This document shows positions 1 to 9,744 of a DNA stretch of 64,000 bases, in pieces. The notes under the pieces were generated by a model. That model searched no databases. It was not told where the DNA came from and saw nothing but the letters and a program-made list of their open reading frames with translations. A program made the translations under genes and the position numbers. How positions within the stretch are numbered: the first letter of the stretch is position 1; each line of letters begins with the position of its first letter. The stretch comes from Madurella fahalii (taxonomy: Eukaryota; Ascomycota; Sordariomycetes; Sordariales). The stretch spans positions 434,001 through 498,000 of the forward strand of contig CM056878.1 of assembly GCA_029876055.1 (NCBI GenBank), given 5' to 3'.

Positions 1-2
1 GG

Positions 3-182
3 ATCAAGCCGATCGCCAGGTGCGGGTATTACGAGTATGCGGTCGTGGGTGGGGAGGGTACGATTTTTGAGATGGTGATTCCCGGCGACGACGAGGCGAC
101 GTTGGCGGGGCTGGAGGGGAGTTCGGAGAGGGTGGCGCGGTGGAGGAAGGGGAATAGTAGGAAGGGAGGGGCGAAGTTGTGA
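3..182 (+). CDS. 3' end of an unrecognised gene (partial)
   Basis: Only the last 59 codons lie in the window. They read in frame from base 3 to a TGA at 180-182. The visible tail contains a short segment rich in Gly, Tyr and Val (ARCGYYEYAVVGGEG), an acidic PGDDEATL stretch and a basic, low-complexity end (RWRKGNSRKGGAKL). I do not recognise the family. The continuous frame and GC-rich codon use support real coding sequence. The stop is followed at once by a T-rich tract that suits a fungal 3' end. The start and most of the protein lie left of the window, so the function cannot be inferred. Confidence 0.55.
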   Translation: MKPIARCGYYEYAVVGGEGTIFEMVIPGDDEATLAGLEGSSERVARWRKGNSRKGGAKL

Positions 183-358
183 AGGACTGTTTGCTTTTTT
201 TTTTTTTTTTCCCCTCTTTTTTTTTCTCTTCTAGGTGCTGACTATTGCTTGTTTGTCGAGGCTCGTAGTCGGCTTGGACAAATTCCCCAACTCTATATTT
301 TTACTATTTACTAGTATTACTACTAATTACCACCAGCATCATCTTGCCACAATGATAT
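183..358. other. Convergent 3' intergenic spacer with T-rich tract
   Basis: This is the spacer between the end of the partial + strand gene and the end of the - strand FAD oxidoreductase. It holds a nearly pure pyrimidine tract (about 190-231, mostly T with CCCC and CTC breaks) and AT-rich sequence. It probably serves as the 3' UTR of both convergent genes. No gene is seen. Confidence 0.5.
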
Positions 359-2280
359 TTAAATGTCGAACCCTCCAGCTAAATCCATGATCCTGTCAGG
401 GTCGATTTGGTCCCTGATGGCCTTGAGCCGAGCGGCATTCTGTGGCCCGTAGAGCTCGTTTGCCGTGGTGCCGGAGATGGCATAGTTAGGGTAGTACGTG
501 AAAGTGTCCCGGTAGATGCCGTCGTCGATGGCTACCTGCTTGAGCGTGTCGATGGCCTGGCGCATGCGGGCGTGCCACCACTCGTCCTCGGCAGGGTTGG
601 CCCAGGCAAAGTAGAGGTTGAGCTTGGGTAGGTAGTCACAGTCAACAGGCGTGTCGGCGGGAGAATGGCATGGATAGATTGGGCTTACAGGAAGGGGAGA
701 GTCGGCATGCGGGAACGCACCCTCGGTAGCGTGTTCACCATATGGCGTGAATGGCTCAATATCAAAACTAAGTGTCGTGCCGCTGTGAAGGGCAGCAATT
801 TTGCCGATTTCCTGTAACCCGCGGTGATAACTGGTTAGCACGGTCCTTCTTTCATCGGATTTGTGGTTCGCGTACATCGGCCTCGTGCTTGACGGCCTCC
901 AAGAAGCGCTCGGACAGTTCCGAGGTGGAAAGAGTTGCGAAGGTACCTCTGGCGTTCAGAACGAGGTAAGCGGGGAAGCTGGCAATGAGCGACGTGAAGG
1001 TCTTTGTCCCAACGTTACTGAGAACGTGCGGGATGCCGTCGAACAGGTCAAAACTTGGCGGCTTCTCTGGGCCATCGTAGAAGAAGAGCGCTAGGGCTGA
1101 AGTGGCCAGGGGACCGCCCTCAATCGTAGTGATGAGCCCGGCTTTCGGGTCATGGTTATCGTAGAAGAAGTGCTTGGTTGCGTTGAGCACCTCGGGGACC
1201 GAGCTTGACGGATACATCCGAAGTCCGCCCTGGACAATATCAGTGTGCTGCTAGTAGTGTAATAGATTTTGTTGGCAGACATACATAGACCTTGGGAGGC
1301 TGTGGGTGAGTGTAGAATTCGCCCGAGGTTACGATGCCAAAGCGGTTCATACCCCCCTTGAGAGCGAAAAAGAGGTCCTTGTTATGGGTCTGGGAGGCGG
1401 TGGTGATCGTCCCATTCTAAATAACCTTACCGTCAGTGGAGCCAACCGAGGCAACGAAAAGCACACATACCGGAAGGACTACTGTCACACTATTGAGCGT
1501 GTCAGAAGTCAAGCCTATGCCAAATGGAGATTAGAAATGGTACAGTTATCTCAACTTCGTCAGCTAACAGCTCACCATATTGATTTGTTTTCCTAACACT
1601 AAGTCAGCAAACCGATTCAGATTGACGCAGGCATAACCCTTGGCTTTAGCGTACCACGAGTAGCCCCCGCCGAGAGTGAATCCGCCCACGCCAGGACCAA
1701 TAACCCTGCCGCCAACGACATTGACCCCATGAGGCTCCAGATAGTCGAACACATCCTTCCACGCCTGGCAAGGATTCAGTAAGCGCGGAAACCGCAGGGA
1801 TATCCGGTCGTCTTACCGCGCCAAACCCAATTCTAATCGTCTTCTTGTCATCCGACAGCTGCATGTGGTTCAGGTTGTCGAGCGAGATGTGCACTCCCTT
1901 GGTGCTAGAGAAGCCCGGGTTCGACGCGTGTCCGCCCGATTGAATGGCAAACGGAGTGCGTGAGGCGGCCACAACCCGCAGGACCCACGACACATCCTCG
2001 GCCGACGCAACCTTGACTACGCAGGCCGGTGTGTCGCTCGACGAGAGGAACCAGTGGCTGATGGCATCCGTGTAACTTACGGTTTGGACTGGGGTTGGGG
2101 GTGAGCCTGTGCTATTCCGGCGGTCTTGGGAGGAGCCTTACTAGGGTAGATAACCTTGCTAGCGTCCGAAATGCCGTCGCGGATCTCATTGCAAGTGTCC
2201 GTTGCGTTCTTGAGAAATGTGGCATCCACCAGGCCCAAGGCAAGCGCCAGTGTGCTAAGTAATGTTGAAAGACGGGCCAT
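359..2280 (-). CDS. Secreted FAD-linked oxidoreductase, berberine-bridge (BBE) type
   Basis: This is a predicted secreted flavoenzyme that oxidises small alcohols, sugars or alkaloid-like substrates; the actual substrate is unknown. Nine exons can be joined: 2280-2142, 2088-1817, 1764-1655, 1592-1576, 1514-1471, 1416-1285, 1229-876, 811-689 and 622-359. They give about 484 aa. The N-terminus is a signal peptide (MARLSTLLSTLALALGLVDA); an ATG at 2301 would add seven residues. The FAD_binding_4 core shows SGGHASNPGF, whose His is the usual 8-alpha flavin attachment site, then GGGYSWKTNQYGLTSDT and VVLPNGTI. The C-terminus has the BBE signature around LNLYFAWANPAEDEWW and LKAIRDQIDPDRIMDL. The second (Cys) attachment motif is absent, so flavin is probably bound by one covalent link. 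The 17-nt exon and a stop-free 66-nt intron (688-623) are unusual. Confidence 0.85.
1576..1592 (-). other. 17-nt microexon of the FAD oxidoreductase
   Basis: On the minus strand this exon reads GAAAACAAATCAATATG. A TTAG acceptor precedes it and a GTGAG donor follows it. Joined to its neighbours it supplies W-K-T-N-Q-Y-G, the conserved GGGYSW-x-TNQYGL motif of BBE proteins. Reading through the flanking introns does not give this motif. Confidence 0.8.
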
Positions 2281-3446
2281 GGCGTCCGGCCGATGCTTCA
2301 TTTGCCGGCCAAGATCGAATACTGGATTACGGCTACCACGAGGGCCCCGCGTGCAGTGTTCAGTTTAAGTACTTATACTCCATGGCGGCCAGGTCCCCCT
2401 CTCGATAATTAGAGGAAGATGCTGACAGGAACCAGGAGACCAATAGACGTATGCGCCGCTGTCGATCTTGACATGGTCGAGTGCCTCGACTTGGGGTCGT
2501 GCAAGATCTTGCAGATACCAAGATCCCTGGCTCGTGAGGCCCCCTGGGCTAGGGCTGACTCTTGGGGGTTGTCGCTACCCACACCATGGCCGATTCGGTC
2601 TGCGAAAACCGGTTTTTGTTAGGCAGTCTAAGTCCGGGGAAGGCAACGCGTCGCGCAGGTGATTTCCTTCCGATGACCGTTGCTCGAAGCGCCACCCGAG
2701 AGCGCGGGATATCGTCAGGAACAGGCCCAGCGTTGCCGTCCAAGCTGAGCAGAAGCGAGTAAAGATTTGCTATGATCTGCGACTGGGCTTCCGATTTGGG
2801 CTTGGGCGTCAACGGCCCCCAGCTCGGCCCTTACGAGCTGTTTTCTCGAATCGAACACGGATACTGGACCGAACTACACGTACACAAAGCGGTAGGAAGC
2901 CACGTGGAATAGCCCTTTGCACTTTTGACTTCAAGAATGCCTTGGAATGCAGCGCAGCAGCTCAAGTTAAAAGACGGAAAAAACCTGGATCGACGGAGCT
3001 TGGCAGGAACTTTAGGGTCGTATTGATGAGAGCTGGACAGAGGAATAGCGTGATCCTCCCGAGAAGCCAAGACGTGGCCCGAAGTGGGCTGATGGGTGAC
3101 AGGTCGTGGGTCCACTTGACAATTCAACGTGGTCAAACGGATCAAATCATTCAGCTTTTCTCATTGCTCCGTACACGATCAATCAGAGATACGCTAGTTG
3201 TCAATGATAACGGATGCTGAAAACCGGGAGAACCGGGACACCACTTTGTTGCGACGCCCAGGAACTGAACTCCTTTAATTCTTGTCCTACATTGATGTAA
3301 CAATAAATTGCACCCGGCGTAAACTCGTAAAACTACCGGCCTCGGAATTAATCAAAGTCAATTGTTTCAGGCAACGTACCCTCAGAAGTCCTCCTCCCCA
3401 AAACTCCTCTCCCACTCGTCCGAGACATCACCAGGTGGTTGCTCCA
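2281..3446. other. Intergenic, no gene recognised
   Basis: This stretch separates the FAD oxidoreductase start from the 3' end of the DUF5519 gene. It presumably holds the FAD gene promoter. Short open frames on both strands show no family signature. No repeat, RNA gene or transposon was seen. Confidence 0.4.
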
Positions 3447-4943
3447 TCAAACTTCGTCCCCGGTTTCCTCTTGCATCTCTCCTCTCCCAGAGGGCTCTTC
3501 CAAGTTCCGCGGCCGTTGCTGCCCGGCTTGTGCCTCGCGTGCATGCGCATGTAACCCACCCCTCCCATGAACCATCCGCGCCGCGTTGATCGTTGCATCT
3601 GCCTCGGGTTCCGGCGATTCAGACAGTCCGTACCACCGCGAACTAGACGAAAAGTTGGAAGAGGTCTCTTCGTCTGTGAAAACAGGAATTGCCATGCCTC
3701 GGGTATTGCTTGCCGTTGCTTCCGCCGCATTGTTGAGCGTCGTGGACCCTACCGAACTAGTAGAAGCCGAGTCCGAACCCGAGCACCAAGGGTTAGAGCT
3801 TAGAAGGTCGCACTGCTCTTTTGTGTCTAGTAGAGATCGAGGTACTTGGATATCCGTTTGTCTGGTCCTAGTTCTGGCCCCGCCCTCAGCGTGGAAGCAT
3901 TGGGATAGCATTCGCAAACCTGCATGGTTCCTCAGGAGCTGGCAACGGTAACATTGGGCCTGGTTTGGCGACACCCGCTCCTTCAGCTTCCAGTTTACAG
4001 CCGGGTTTCTTACCAGGGGATACTCGGTCCCAGCCGTAACGGGGTAAAGTTCTCCCCTCGTGGCATACCAGATAGCGGACTGGATAATGACGTCCAGGAC
4101 CTCAATCTCCCACTCGCTGCGTGGTGCGTAGATAAACACAAGGCCCTCGGGGACCGGCAACGGTTGCTTTCGGATGATGTTAAAGTAGAACCTGAACCGG
4201 TGCTTGTTGTTTGCGCATAGCGGGTGCCGCTCTCCCCATCCCGCCTCGATAACCGTCTTTATATCCTCCGGATGCAATACTACATGCACCGACCCATCAG
4301 CAACGTGGACGTGGGCTATCTCGCCTTCCCATTGCTCCACCCGCTCCTCCCACTGTTGACCTGAATCCCCGATGCCGTGGAACAGGGCGGAGACATCGCG
4401 CTCTAAAACGGACGGCTTGATTTGTAAGTGCTCCGGGTGCAGTAGCTGGTATGATTGGAACATATTCTCGACCGTGTGAAAGACGGCTGGCGAGCCCTTT
4501 TGGTCAAGCTGTCTATTGGGGGCAACACTCTTGACGATAGGCCGCCGCCCATGCCTCACTGGGAGAGAGAAAATGCGGCCTCGGTACGGGACCTCGTCAC
4601 GCCTGACCCGTGGGGACTTGGTGACGTCCACGTAAGCAAAGAGTGTCAGGGCGACGACGGCGTACCAATCCATAAAGGTGGGCTCTGGGCCCCCGAGGCT
4701 GAGCTCCTTGTACTCGCCGTAACTGCTGTTTGTCCAGCGTAGCAATCCGACAAGAGCATAAGACCAAACCATTTGGTAAACTGTGAAATTATCCATCAGA
4801 CTCTTTGCCAGAAAGAGGCTGACCGCAAAGACAAGGGGGTGAGCATCATGCCAGATACTGAGGATGACTGGCATAAAAGCTAGCGTACAGAATCCCGAAA
4901 GCTCCAACAATAAGCACATATCATGCACGATTTCGGTTGACAT
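3447..4943 (-). CDS. Luciferase-like domain protein (DUF5519) with N-terminal membrane segments
   Basis: A single open frame of 498 aa. Residues about 8-75 contain two or three hydrophobic segments (for example LAFMPVILSIW and LVFAVSLFLAKSL), suggesting an endomembrane anchor. Residues about 185-300 match the fungal 'luciferase domain' (DUF5519): GEIAHVHVADGSVHVVLHP, then EAGWGERHPL and GLVFIYAPRSEWEIEVL. The GWGERHP and YAPR motifs are the recognisable core. No enzymatic activity is established for this family in fungi, and the name does not imply light emission. The C-terminal 150 residues are Ser/Gly/Arg-rich and weakly conserved, so an unrecognised intron near the 3' end is possible. The ATG at 4943 is chosen because the hydrophobic segments start directly after it. 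Confidence 0.65.
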   Translation of the reverse strand: MSTEIVHDMCLLLELSGFCTLAFMPVILSIWHDAHPLVFAVSLFLAKSLMDNFTVYQMVWSYALVGLLRWTNSSYGEYKELSLGGPEPTFMDWYAVVALTLFAYVDVTKSPRVRRDEVPYRGRIFSLPVRHGRRPIVKSVAPNRQLDQKGSPAVFHTVENMFQSYQLLHPEHLQIKPSVLERDVSALFHGIGDSGQQWEERVEQWEGEIAHVHVADGSVHVVLHPEDIKTVIEAGWGERHPLCANNKHRFRFYFNIIRKQPLPVPEGLVFIYAPRSEWEIEVLDVIIQSAIWYATRGELYPVTAGTEYPLVRNPAVNWKLKERVSPNQAQCYRCQLLRNHAGLRMLSQCFHAEGGARTRTRQTDIQVPRSLLDTKEQCDLLSSNPWCSGSDSASTSSVGSTTLNNAAEATASNTRGMAIPVFTDEETSSNFSSSSRWYGLSESPEPEADATINAARMVHGRGGLHAHAREAQAGQQRPRNLEEPSGRGEMQEETGDEV

Positions 4944-5862
4944 AAGTGCGAGCTCCTAGCGAGTGACCGGACTCGGACAGTTAATCGCTTAGGTAAGTGT
5001 TTTGCTTGCATGGGTGAAGAGGTCGTTTCAAGCAGGTCAGAGAGTTGAAGGGAGTAAACGGGACAGGGTAATTACGATTTAACCTAATCCTTACATACCT
5101 AAGCTCTATAGAACCATGATGCATTGTTCTTCTTTTTCGTTGGTTTTCCTATGTTATGCCGTTTGTGCGTTTCTGCATTCTTTGTCATATTCTTTGTACT
5201 CGTGATAATGTTCTAATTTGGAACAGACACGTTTGGCCCCAGAGGTCTGGGCTAATTTGCCAACGGCTGAGGATTCATGGCTTAGATCAACCTAGTCAGT
5301 TTCGTTCAATACTCCCCGACAACCCTAAAGATTTATCTCTCTTCTAGAGCGTTGAGTCTGTTGATACCTTACTTATGCCCAATATGGGCTTGATAAAATA
5401 ACAGGATAGGTACTAGTAGGATTCCCCTAGCCAGCTATAGTTCACATCACCTAAACCAAAAGCTAACTAGGCTACGTGCATGCTGCACTCCCATATAATA
5501 GCTCTCGGGAGTCTTTTAGCAAGCCTGCGTAGGCTTGAACAACTAGGCGCTCCCCATCATCATCATCATCATGTGCCTTCATGTTTGTGGCCGTGTAATA
5601 GCTGAAGCCTCGACTCAATTCTGAACGACGAACAGGATAAACATCTTTGCTCTTTCATCGCCGGATACTACTACCTGAATGCCTGGCCGTGATATGCCGT
5701 CGGACGGACAGGATTCAGGGCCTTATTCATGCTCGTTACACCACAAGAGCCTGTAATCATCTCTAGCGCCACCACCATTAGCATTACATTACATCATGAC
5801 TACCTAGTGTTGCCAGACTGTCGCCAACATCTATTCTGGCATTCTGGTTGATGTCATAAGAT
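4944..5862. other. Intergenic with a short ATC microsatellite
   Basis: This is AT-richer spacer between the DUF5519 gene start and the 3' end of the next gene. A run of about six CAT units lies near 5556-5573. No coding frame with a recognisable family was found. Confidence 0.45.
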
Positions 5863-6804
5863 CTATGTGTTTTCCACCTGACTGTGGTTCTCCTTGAGGC
5901 TACTCTCGGTGTTGTTCCTGTGAACATCACCATGTGTTGCGCCTTGGTATGGCGACAGGTCTGACTGTCGCGGCTCCCAATCTGTAGACCGAGCCGTCAT
6001 TTCAGTATCAGTAGCATCGGCGGCGGCGGCGATGGCAGCAGCTGCACGTGCTTCCGACAAAGTGCCGTCCCCGGCCTCGCGCTTCTTTGACTTGACCGAG
6101 TTTGGCCTGGAGCAGGTGATACAGCAGCCCACGCAGCCCCCAAAACTGCTGAGGAAATGCAAAAGACTAGTAAACACGAACAGGTCAGTTCCTCTGAAGC
6201 CGTAGAAGTCACCGAGAAGTTCAACCGCACGACCCACCAAACAACCAGCGTCAGCAGCATGACATTGTTGCGCTCCGACCTCCACACATCCGGGTGGTCG
6301 GGGCCGTAAGAGCTCCCTAGGCCATGCCCGGCCAATCCGATGACGCCGACAAGGGAGGTGATGGCCGGTATGAGGTCAGCAAACCCGGCGACACCTGCGG
6401 CGCCGGCACCATACCAGCCCAGCAGGGCCACGACGAGGATGAGGGCGTCGATAGCAAGCGCAAACGCCACCTTTCCCCGCACCGTCAGCGAAACTTGCAC
6501 TCCAGAACACACGGACGACGGCAAAAACAATCTCACTGACCCCCATGATCGGCGTCGAGAGGTCCAACCTTGTGTCCCCCTGACTCTTCGCCAGCTTGTC
6601 GATGGTGGAGATGTATGCCGCGACCGCGATCTCGAAGGCCGTGAATACCGTGCGTGAGCCGATGGTCCAGCATCGCGGCCACGGGGGGCGATCCGCGTCA
6701 TGGGCGTCATAGGGGCCACGGACCAAGCGACGCAAAGCCCCCCGGGAGCGTGGCGGCAAGGAGACGCCCTGTGAAAGAGACGGGCTGTCGCTGGCTTGAG
6801 CCAT
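5863..6804 (-). CDS. Predicted membrane protein with cysteine-rich C-terminal segment
   Basis: Three exons fit: 6804-6541, 6470-6238 and 6145-5863 (or third exon from 6166). They total 259 or 266 aa and keep one frame. Exon 1 contains a membrane segment around TVFTAFEIAVAAYIS. Exon 2 starts with a second long hydrophobic helix (VAFALAIDALILVVALLGWY) and a third around AITSLVGVIGLAGHGLG. Exon 3 carries CVGCCITC beside a basic SKKREAG stretch, possibly palmitoylated or metal-binding. An alanine run and an acidic/polar tail (SLKENHSQVENT) end the protein. The four-helix, MARVEL-like layout is suggestive only, because I do not recognise the family. The acceptor of exon 3 is ambiguous between two AG sites in the same frame. 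Confidence 0.55.
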
Positions 6805-8082
6805 CGCGTTCTCGATTCTGAGGCCGGCCACGGTCCGTGGAGTTGACGCCAGGGCGACGGAACTTACCACTGCAGGGGCGCACAATTTCCAACTTCCTGT
6901 GTCTTTGAGCGGAGGGGTAGAGTTGCCAAGTAAAGACGCGCAACGGAAATTGTGGCGGTGCGCGGTAAACCGATGCGACGTTGAGAACCAACGGCTTCGT
7001 AATTATCCTACGCAGGAGTGAGATGGGCGCGCTTGGCGATTGGTGCTGAGGGGCATTCCTCGAGCTAGTACTATTTTATCCGGTTCGCACCAGGAGGGAA
7101 GTTAGGCTGGTGTTCTCCAAGAGCCGCGGCGCCTGTGAACCCTGTTATTCAGGTACAGCGATACTTACTCACCTCCAGGTGTTGATATCTCTAGAGCATG
7201 TGATATCGGTTTAGCAGAGGTAATTAGTACCGTCATTACCAGGCCTTGAAATCATTCGCACATCGAATTACTGTGATGATGAAAGTCTAAGTACGGGCGC
7301 AGCGATTTATCATGCGCTACCCTGGAAATGGCCTGCTCGAGCATTGCAGGAGGTGTAGGCGTGCAAGGCAGCTGAGGCAATCCAAACTTTGAGGTGGAGG
7401 TGAGAGAGTCTGTCAGGTTGCAGTGGCTTGCCGCTGCAAGAAGCGAAACCATGGGTCGAAGGTTGGTGTTTTTGGAAATTTGATAAGTGACTCCTTGATG
7501 CAGGGCCTCGAACTATCTAAGGTACCTTAGTGTAGGGCCTTCGGGAAGGGCCCAGTTCCATTCACGAGAGGTCACTGCGCGACAAGAGGAGGGGAAAGCG
7601 ATGGCTCGCGGCGGGCGGGGCATTCAATCAATCCAGCCTGGGCCCTGCGATATGCAACTTGGGGTTGGGGTTGCACAAAGAAATCGCAGCACAAATTCAC
7701 AGTCGGTATGATTACTGATCTCTTGCACATGACAGCGCGCCGCTTACGCGCGACGACGTCAGGATGTCGCTCGTTCTCGACTGTGAATCGACGCGTCGAA
7801 GCTATGATCGCGCTTGGCACCACCAAAAGTGCGTTTTGCAGCAGCCACTTCTTGGCTGTGCGGTTGCTGCCTGGCCTGACCCCGACGCTGTAAAACTGTG
7901 AACAGCCATTTTGGCCGTGTATATGAGTGTCGGTCCGGGTCGTCCTTTGCCTTGGACTGTCTTTCCTCGAACATCTGCCCAGGACATCAAGCAAATCATT
8001 TAAGTGCTCATAAATCGCAGGATCTGAATACCTACCACCTACCTTACTGTATCGCCCGTTTTTTCCCAAGTCATCTACCACC
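6805..8082. other. Divergent promoter region, no gene recognised
   Basis: This is spacer between two divergently transcribed genes, a minus-strand membrane protein and the plus-strand PhnB-like gene. Pyrimidine-rich sequence and CACC-type motifs lie just before the ATG at 8083. A 179-codon minus-strand frame (8111-7572) overlaps the promoter but has no domain signature and is treated as chance. Confidence 0.4.
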
Positions 8083-8586
8083 ATGAGCCTCAGCAGCCTT
8101 AAGATCACCACCTGCCTCTGGTTCGACGGCCAGGCCGAAGAGGCAGCTCAATTCTACACGTCCGTTTTCAAGAATTCAAAGATCCTCCATGTTCAACACT
8201 ACCTGGAAACCGGCAAGGAGTTCCACGGCCACGAGCCGGGCAGCGTGCTCATCGTCGAGTTCGACCTCGACGGCCACCGCTTCGTCGGGCTCAACGGCGG
8301 GCCGCACTTCAAGTTCAGCGAGGCCATCTCCTTCCAAATCGACTGCGCCAACCAGGACGAGGTCGACTACTACTGGAACAAGCTGTCCGAGGGCGGTGAC
8401 GAGGCTAAACAGCAATGCGGTTGGCTTGGCGACAAGTTCGGCGTGTCGTGGCAGATCGTGCCCACGAGATTGAAGGAGATGCTTGCCTCTGAGGATAAGG
8501 CTGCCGCGGGGCGCGCGAACGAGGCCATGATGCATATGAAGAAGATCGACATTGCCAAGTTGGAGCAAGTCTTCAGGGGCGATTGA
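8083..8586 (+). CDS. PhnB-like glyoxalase-fold protein (3-demethylubiquinone-9 3-methyltransferase domain)
   Basis: An intronless gene of 167 aa, the usual length for the family. The fold is that of the vicinal oxygen chelate (glyoxalase/bleomycin-resistance) superfamily. Residues 6-20 read LKITTCLWFDGQAEE, followed by AAQFYTSVFKNSKI, the classic N-terminal betaalphabeta signature of PhnB proteins. Further markers are the FDLDGHRFVGLNGG segment (about 62-75) and CGWLGDKFGVSWQIVP (about 112-127). In this family the old name '3-demethylubiquinone methyltransferase' is an annotation label, not a shown activity. A cytosolic metal-dependent or ligand-binding role is likely. The ATG is preceded by an ACC context and the region just upstream is untranslated in all frames. 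Confidence 0.88.
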   Translation: MSLSSLKITTCLWFDGQAEEAAQFYTSVFKNSKILHVQHYLETGKEFHGHEPGSVLIVEFDLDGHRFVGLNGGPHFKFSEAISFQIDCANQDEVDYYWNKLSEGGDEAKQQCGWLGDKFGVSWQIVPTRLKEMLASEDKAAAGRANEAMMHMKKIDIAKLEQVFRGD

Positions 8587-9107
8587 GATGGGGACTTGGT
8601 TGGATGGGTATTGTCTTTTACTTGCTTGAGGGAAAAAAAAGCTGGTGATTACCTAGTTGAAAAACATGATGGCTTGTTGAGAAATCCAACTAGGCAATTG
8701 ATGTTTAACAATTATGATGTTCTTCATCCTTGATTGTTTTCTGAGCTCCTTCAACAGATGGTAAAAGAGTCAGCTTGATACCCTAACAGAATTGCCAACC
8801 TCTCCCAACAGTCCGACTGGATTGATATCGTCTTATCGGTCTTTGGCTCTTTGGCTGACATCTGCTGACGGTCACACCCAACAGCCCCGCCAATGCATTA
8901 GGATCCGAGAGCCGACCCGAGAGCCGATTGAGGGATGCCCCCGGTCACCGGTATCTTTCACGGAAACAATCCCATAGGTAGAAACATATGTCTGTTTTAA
9001 GTAGGTGGTCGGAGCCACCCGACCCTGACCGCACACCCTTCCTCTCTGACCGCGCCTGAACTCCCAACTCCGAGTCTCCAACCAACCTTGCGTTAACTCA
9101 TCCCGGC
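8587..9107. other. Convergent 3' spacer
   Basis: This spacer lies between the stops of the PhnB-like gene and the minus-strand secreted protein. An A-run sits near 8632-8640 and AT-rich 3' UTR-like sequence follows. No gene is seen. Confidence 0.4.
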
Positions 9108-9744
9108 TCATTCCGCATCCTCCAATGACTTCCAACCCAACCACGCGTACTTGCCCTTCTCGGCGCCGCTGTAAAAGTGGATATCCAATGCCGGCTCTCG
9201 CGAGGCAGGGGGGCTCATCCCGTCGGTAGCCATGACGCCATATTGGCCATATCGCAGCACCTCCTTCCCAGGAATCGGCCCGCTGGTGCCAAAGGTCTGT
9301 CGAAACGGGGGCGCCGTTAGCCAACGTGCAGATTTGCAGTATGCGGAATTGCGGTAGGAAAAAGGAAAAGGAAAAGGAAGAAAAATAAAAAATAAAAAAT
9401 AGAAAATAATGGAACAAAACGGAAAATGGAATCTTATTTACCGAAAACACCCCTCCCTTCCCGACATGGCCGCACTTAAACGTAGCGACATCGACTCCGC
9501 ACTTGCCCGCCTCGAGGGCAGTCAGCTTGAAGTTGAGCCCGTCCCGGACCGCCGCAAAGGTGCCGCATTGCGACTCGTCGGTCGTCCACTTCCCCTCGCC
9601 CGTCAGGCACCCGAGGTCCTCGTGGTTGCCGACTACGTAGAGCGTGCGGATCTGGCCGAGCCCCGAGAAGTCTCTTGCGGCCGTGGCGGGGAGTGTGAGA
9701 GTTAGGGCGGTGGCGAGGGTTAGGAGGAGGCCTTTGAGTGTCAT
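9108..9744 (-). CDS. Small secreted protein, two exons
   Basis: Exons 9744-9442 and 9296-9108 join in phase to 162-163 aa. The N-terminus is a clear signal peptide (MTLKGLLLTLATALTLTLPA, cleavage near ATA-ARDF). The mature part has paired cysteines (NHEDLGCLTGEGKW, ESQCGTF, GKCGVDVATFKCGH) and a second exon with FGTSGPIPGKEVLRYGQYG and EKGKYAWLGWKSLEDAE. The Cys content and Gly/Tyr-rich second half are typical of extracellular fungal proteins; similar sequences in sordariomycetes are annotated only as hypothetical, as far as I can judge. Without splicing, the frame continues through the intron as a Phe/Ser-rich stretch (FSSFSFSFF), which is an artefact of the purine-rich intron. A secreted effector or wall protein is possible but not shown. 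Confidence 0.7.
9297..9441 (-). other. Intron with strong purine/pyrimidine asymmetry
   Basis: This intron of the small secreted gene has a GTAAAT donor and a GACAG acceptor. On the plus strand, about 9358-9420 is almost entirely A and G (repeated GGAAAA and AAAAAT units). The transcript therefore carries a long U/C tract. Such tracts can act as splicing enhancers or form non-B DNA. Confidence 0.6.

Noticed and set aside
7572..8111. 179-codon minus-strand frame in the PhnB-like promoter
   Set aside because: No signal, domain or splice pattern, and it overlaps the start of a well-supported gene.
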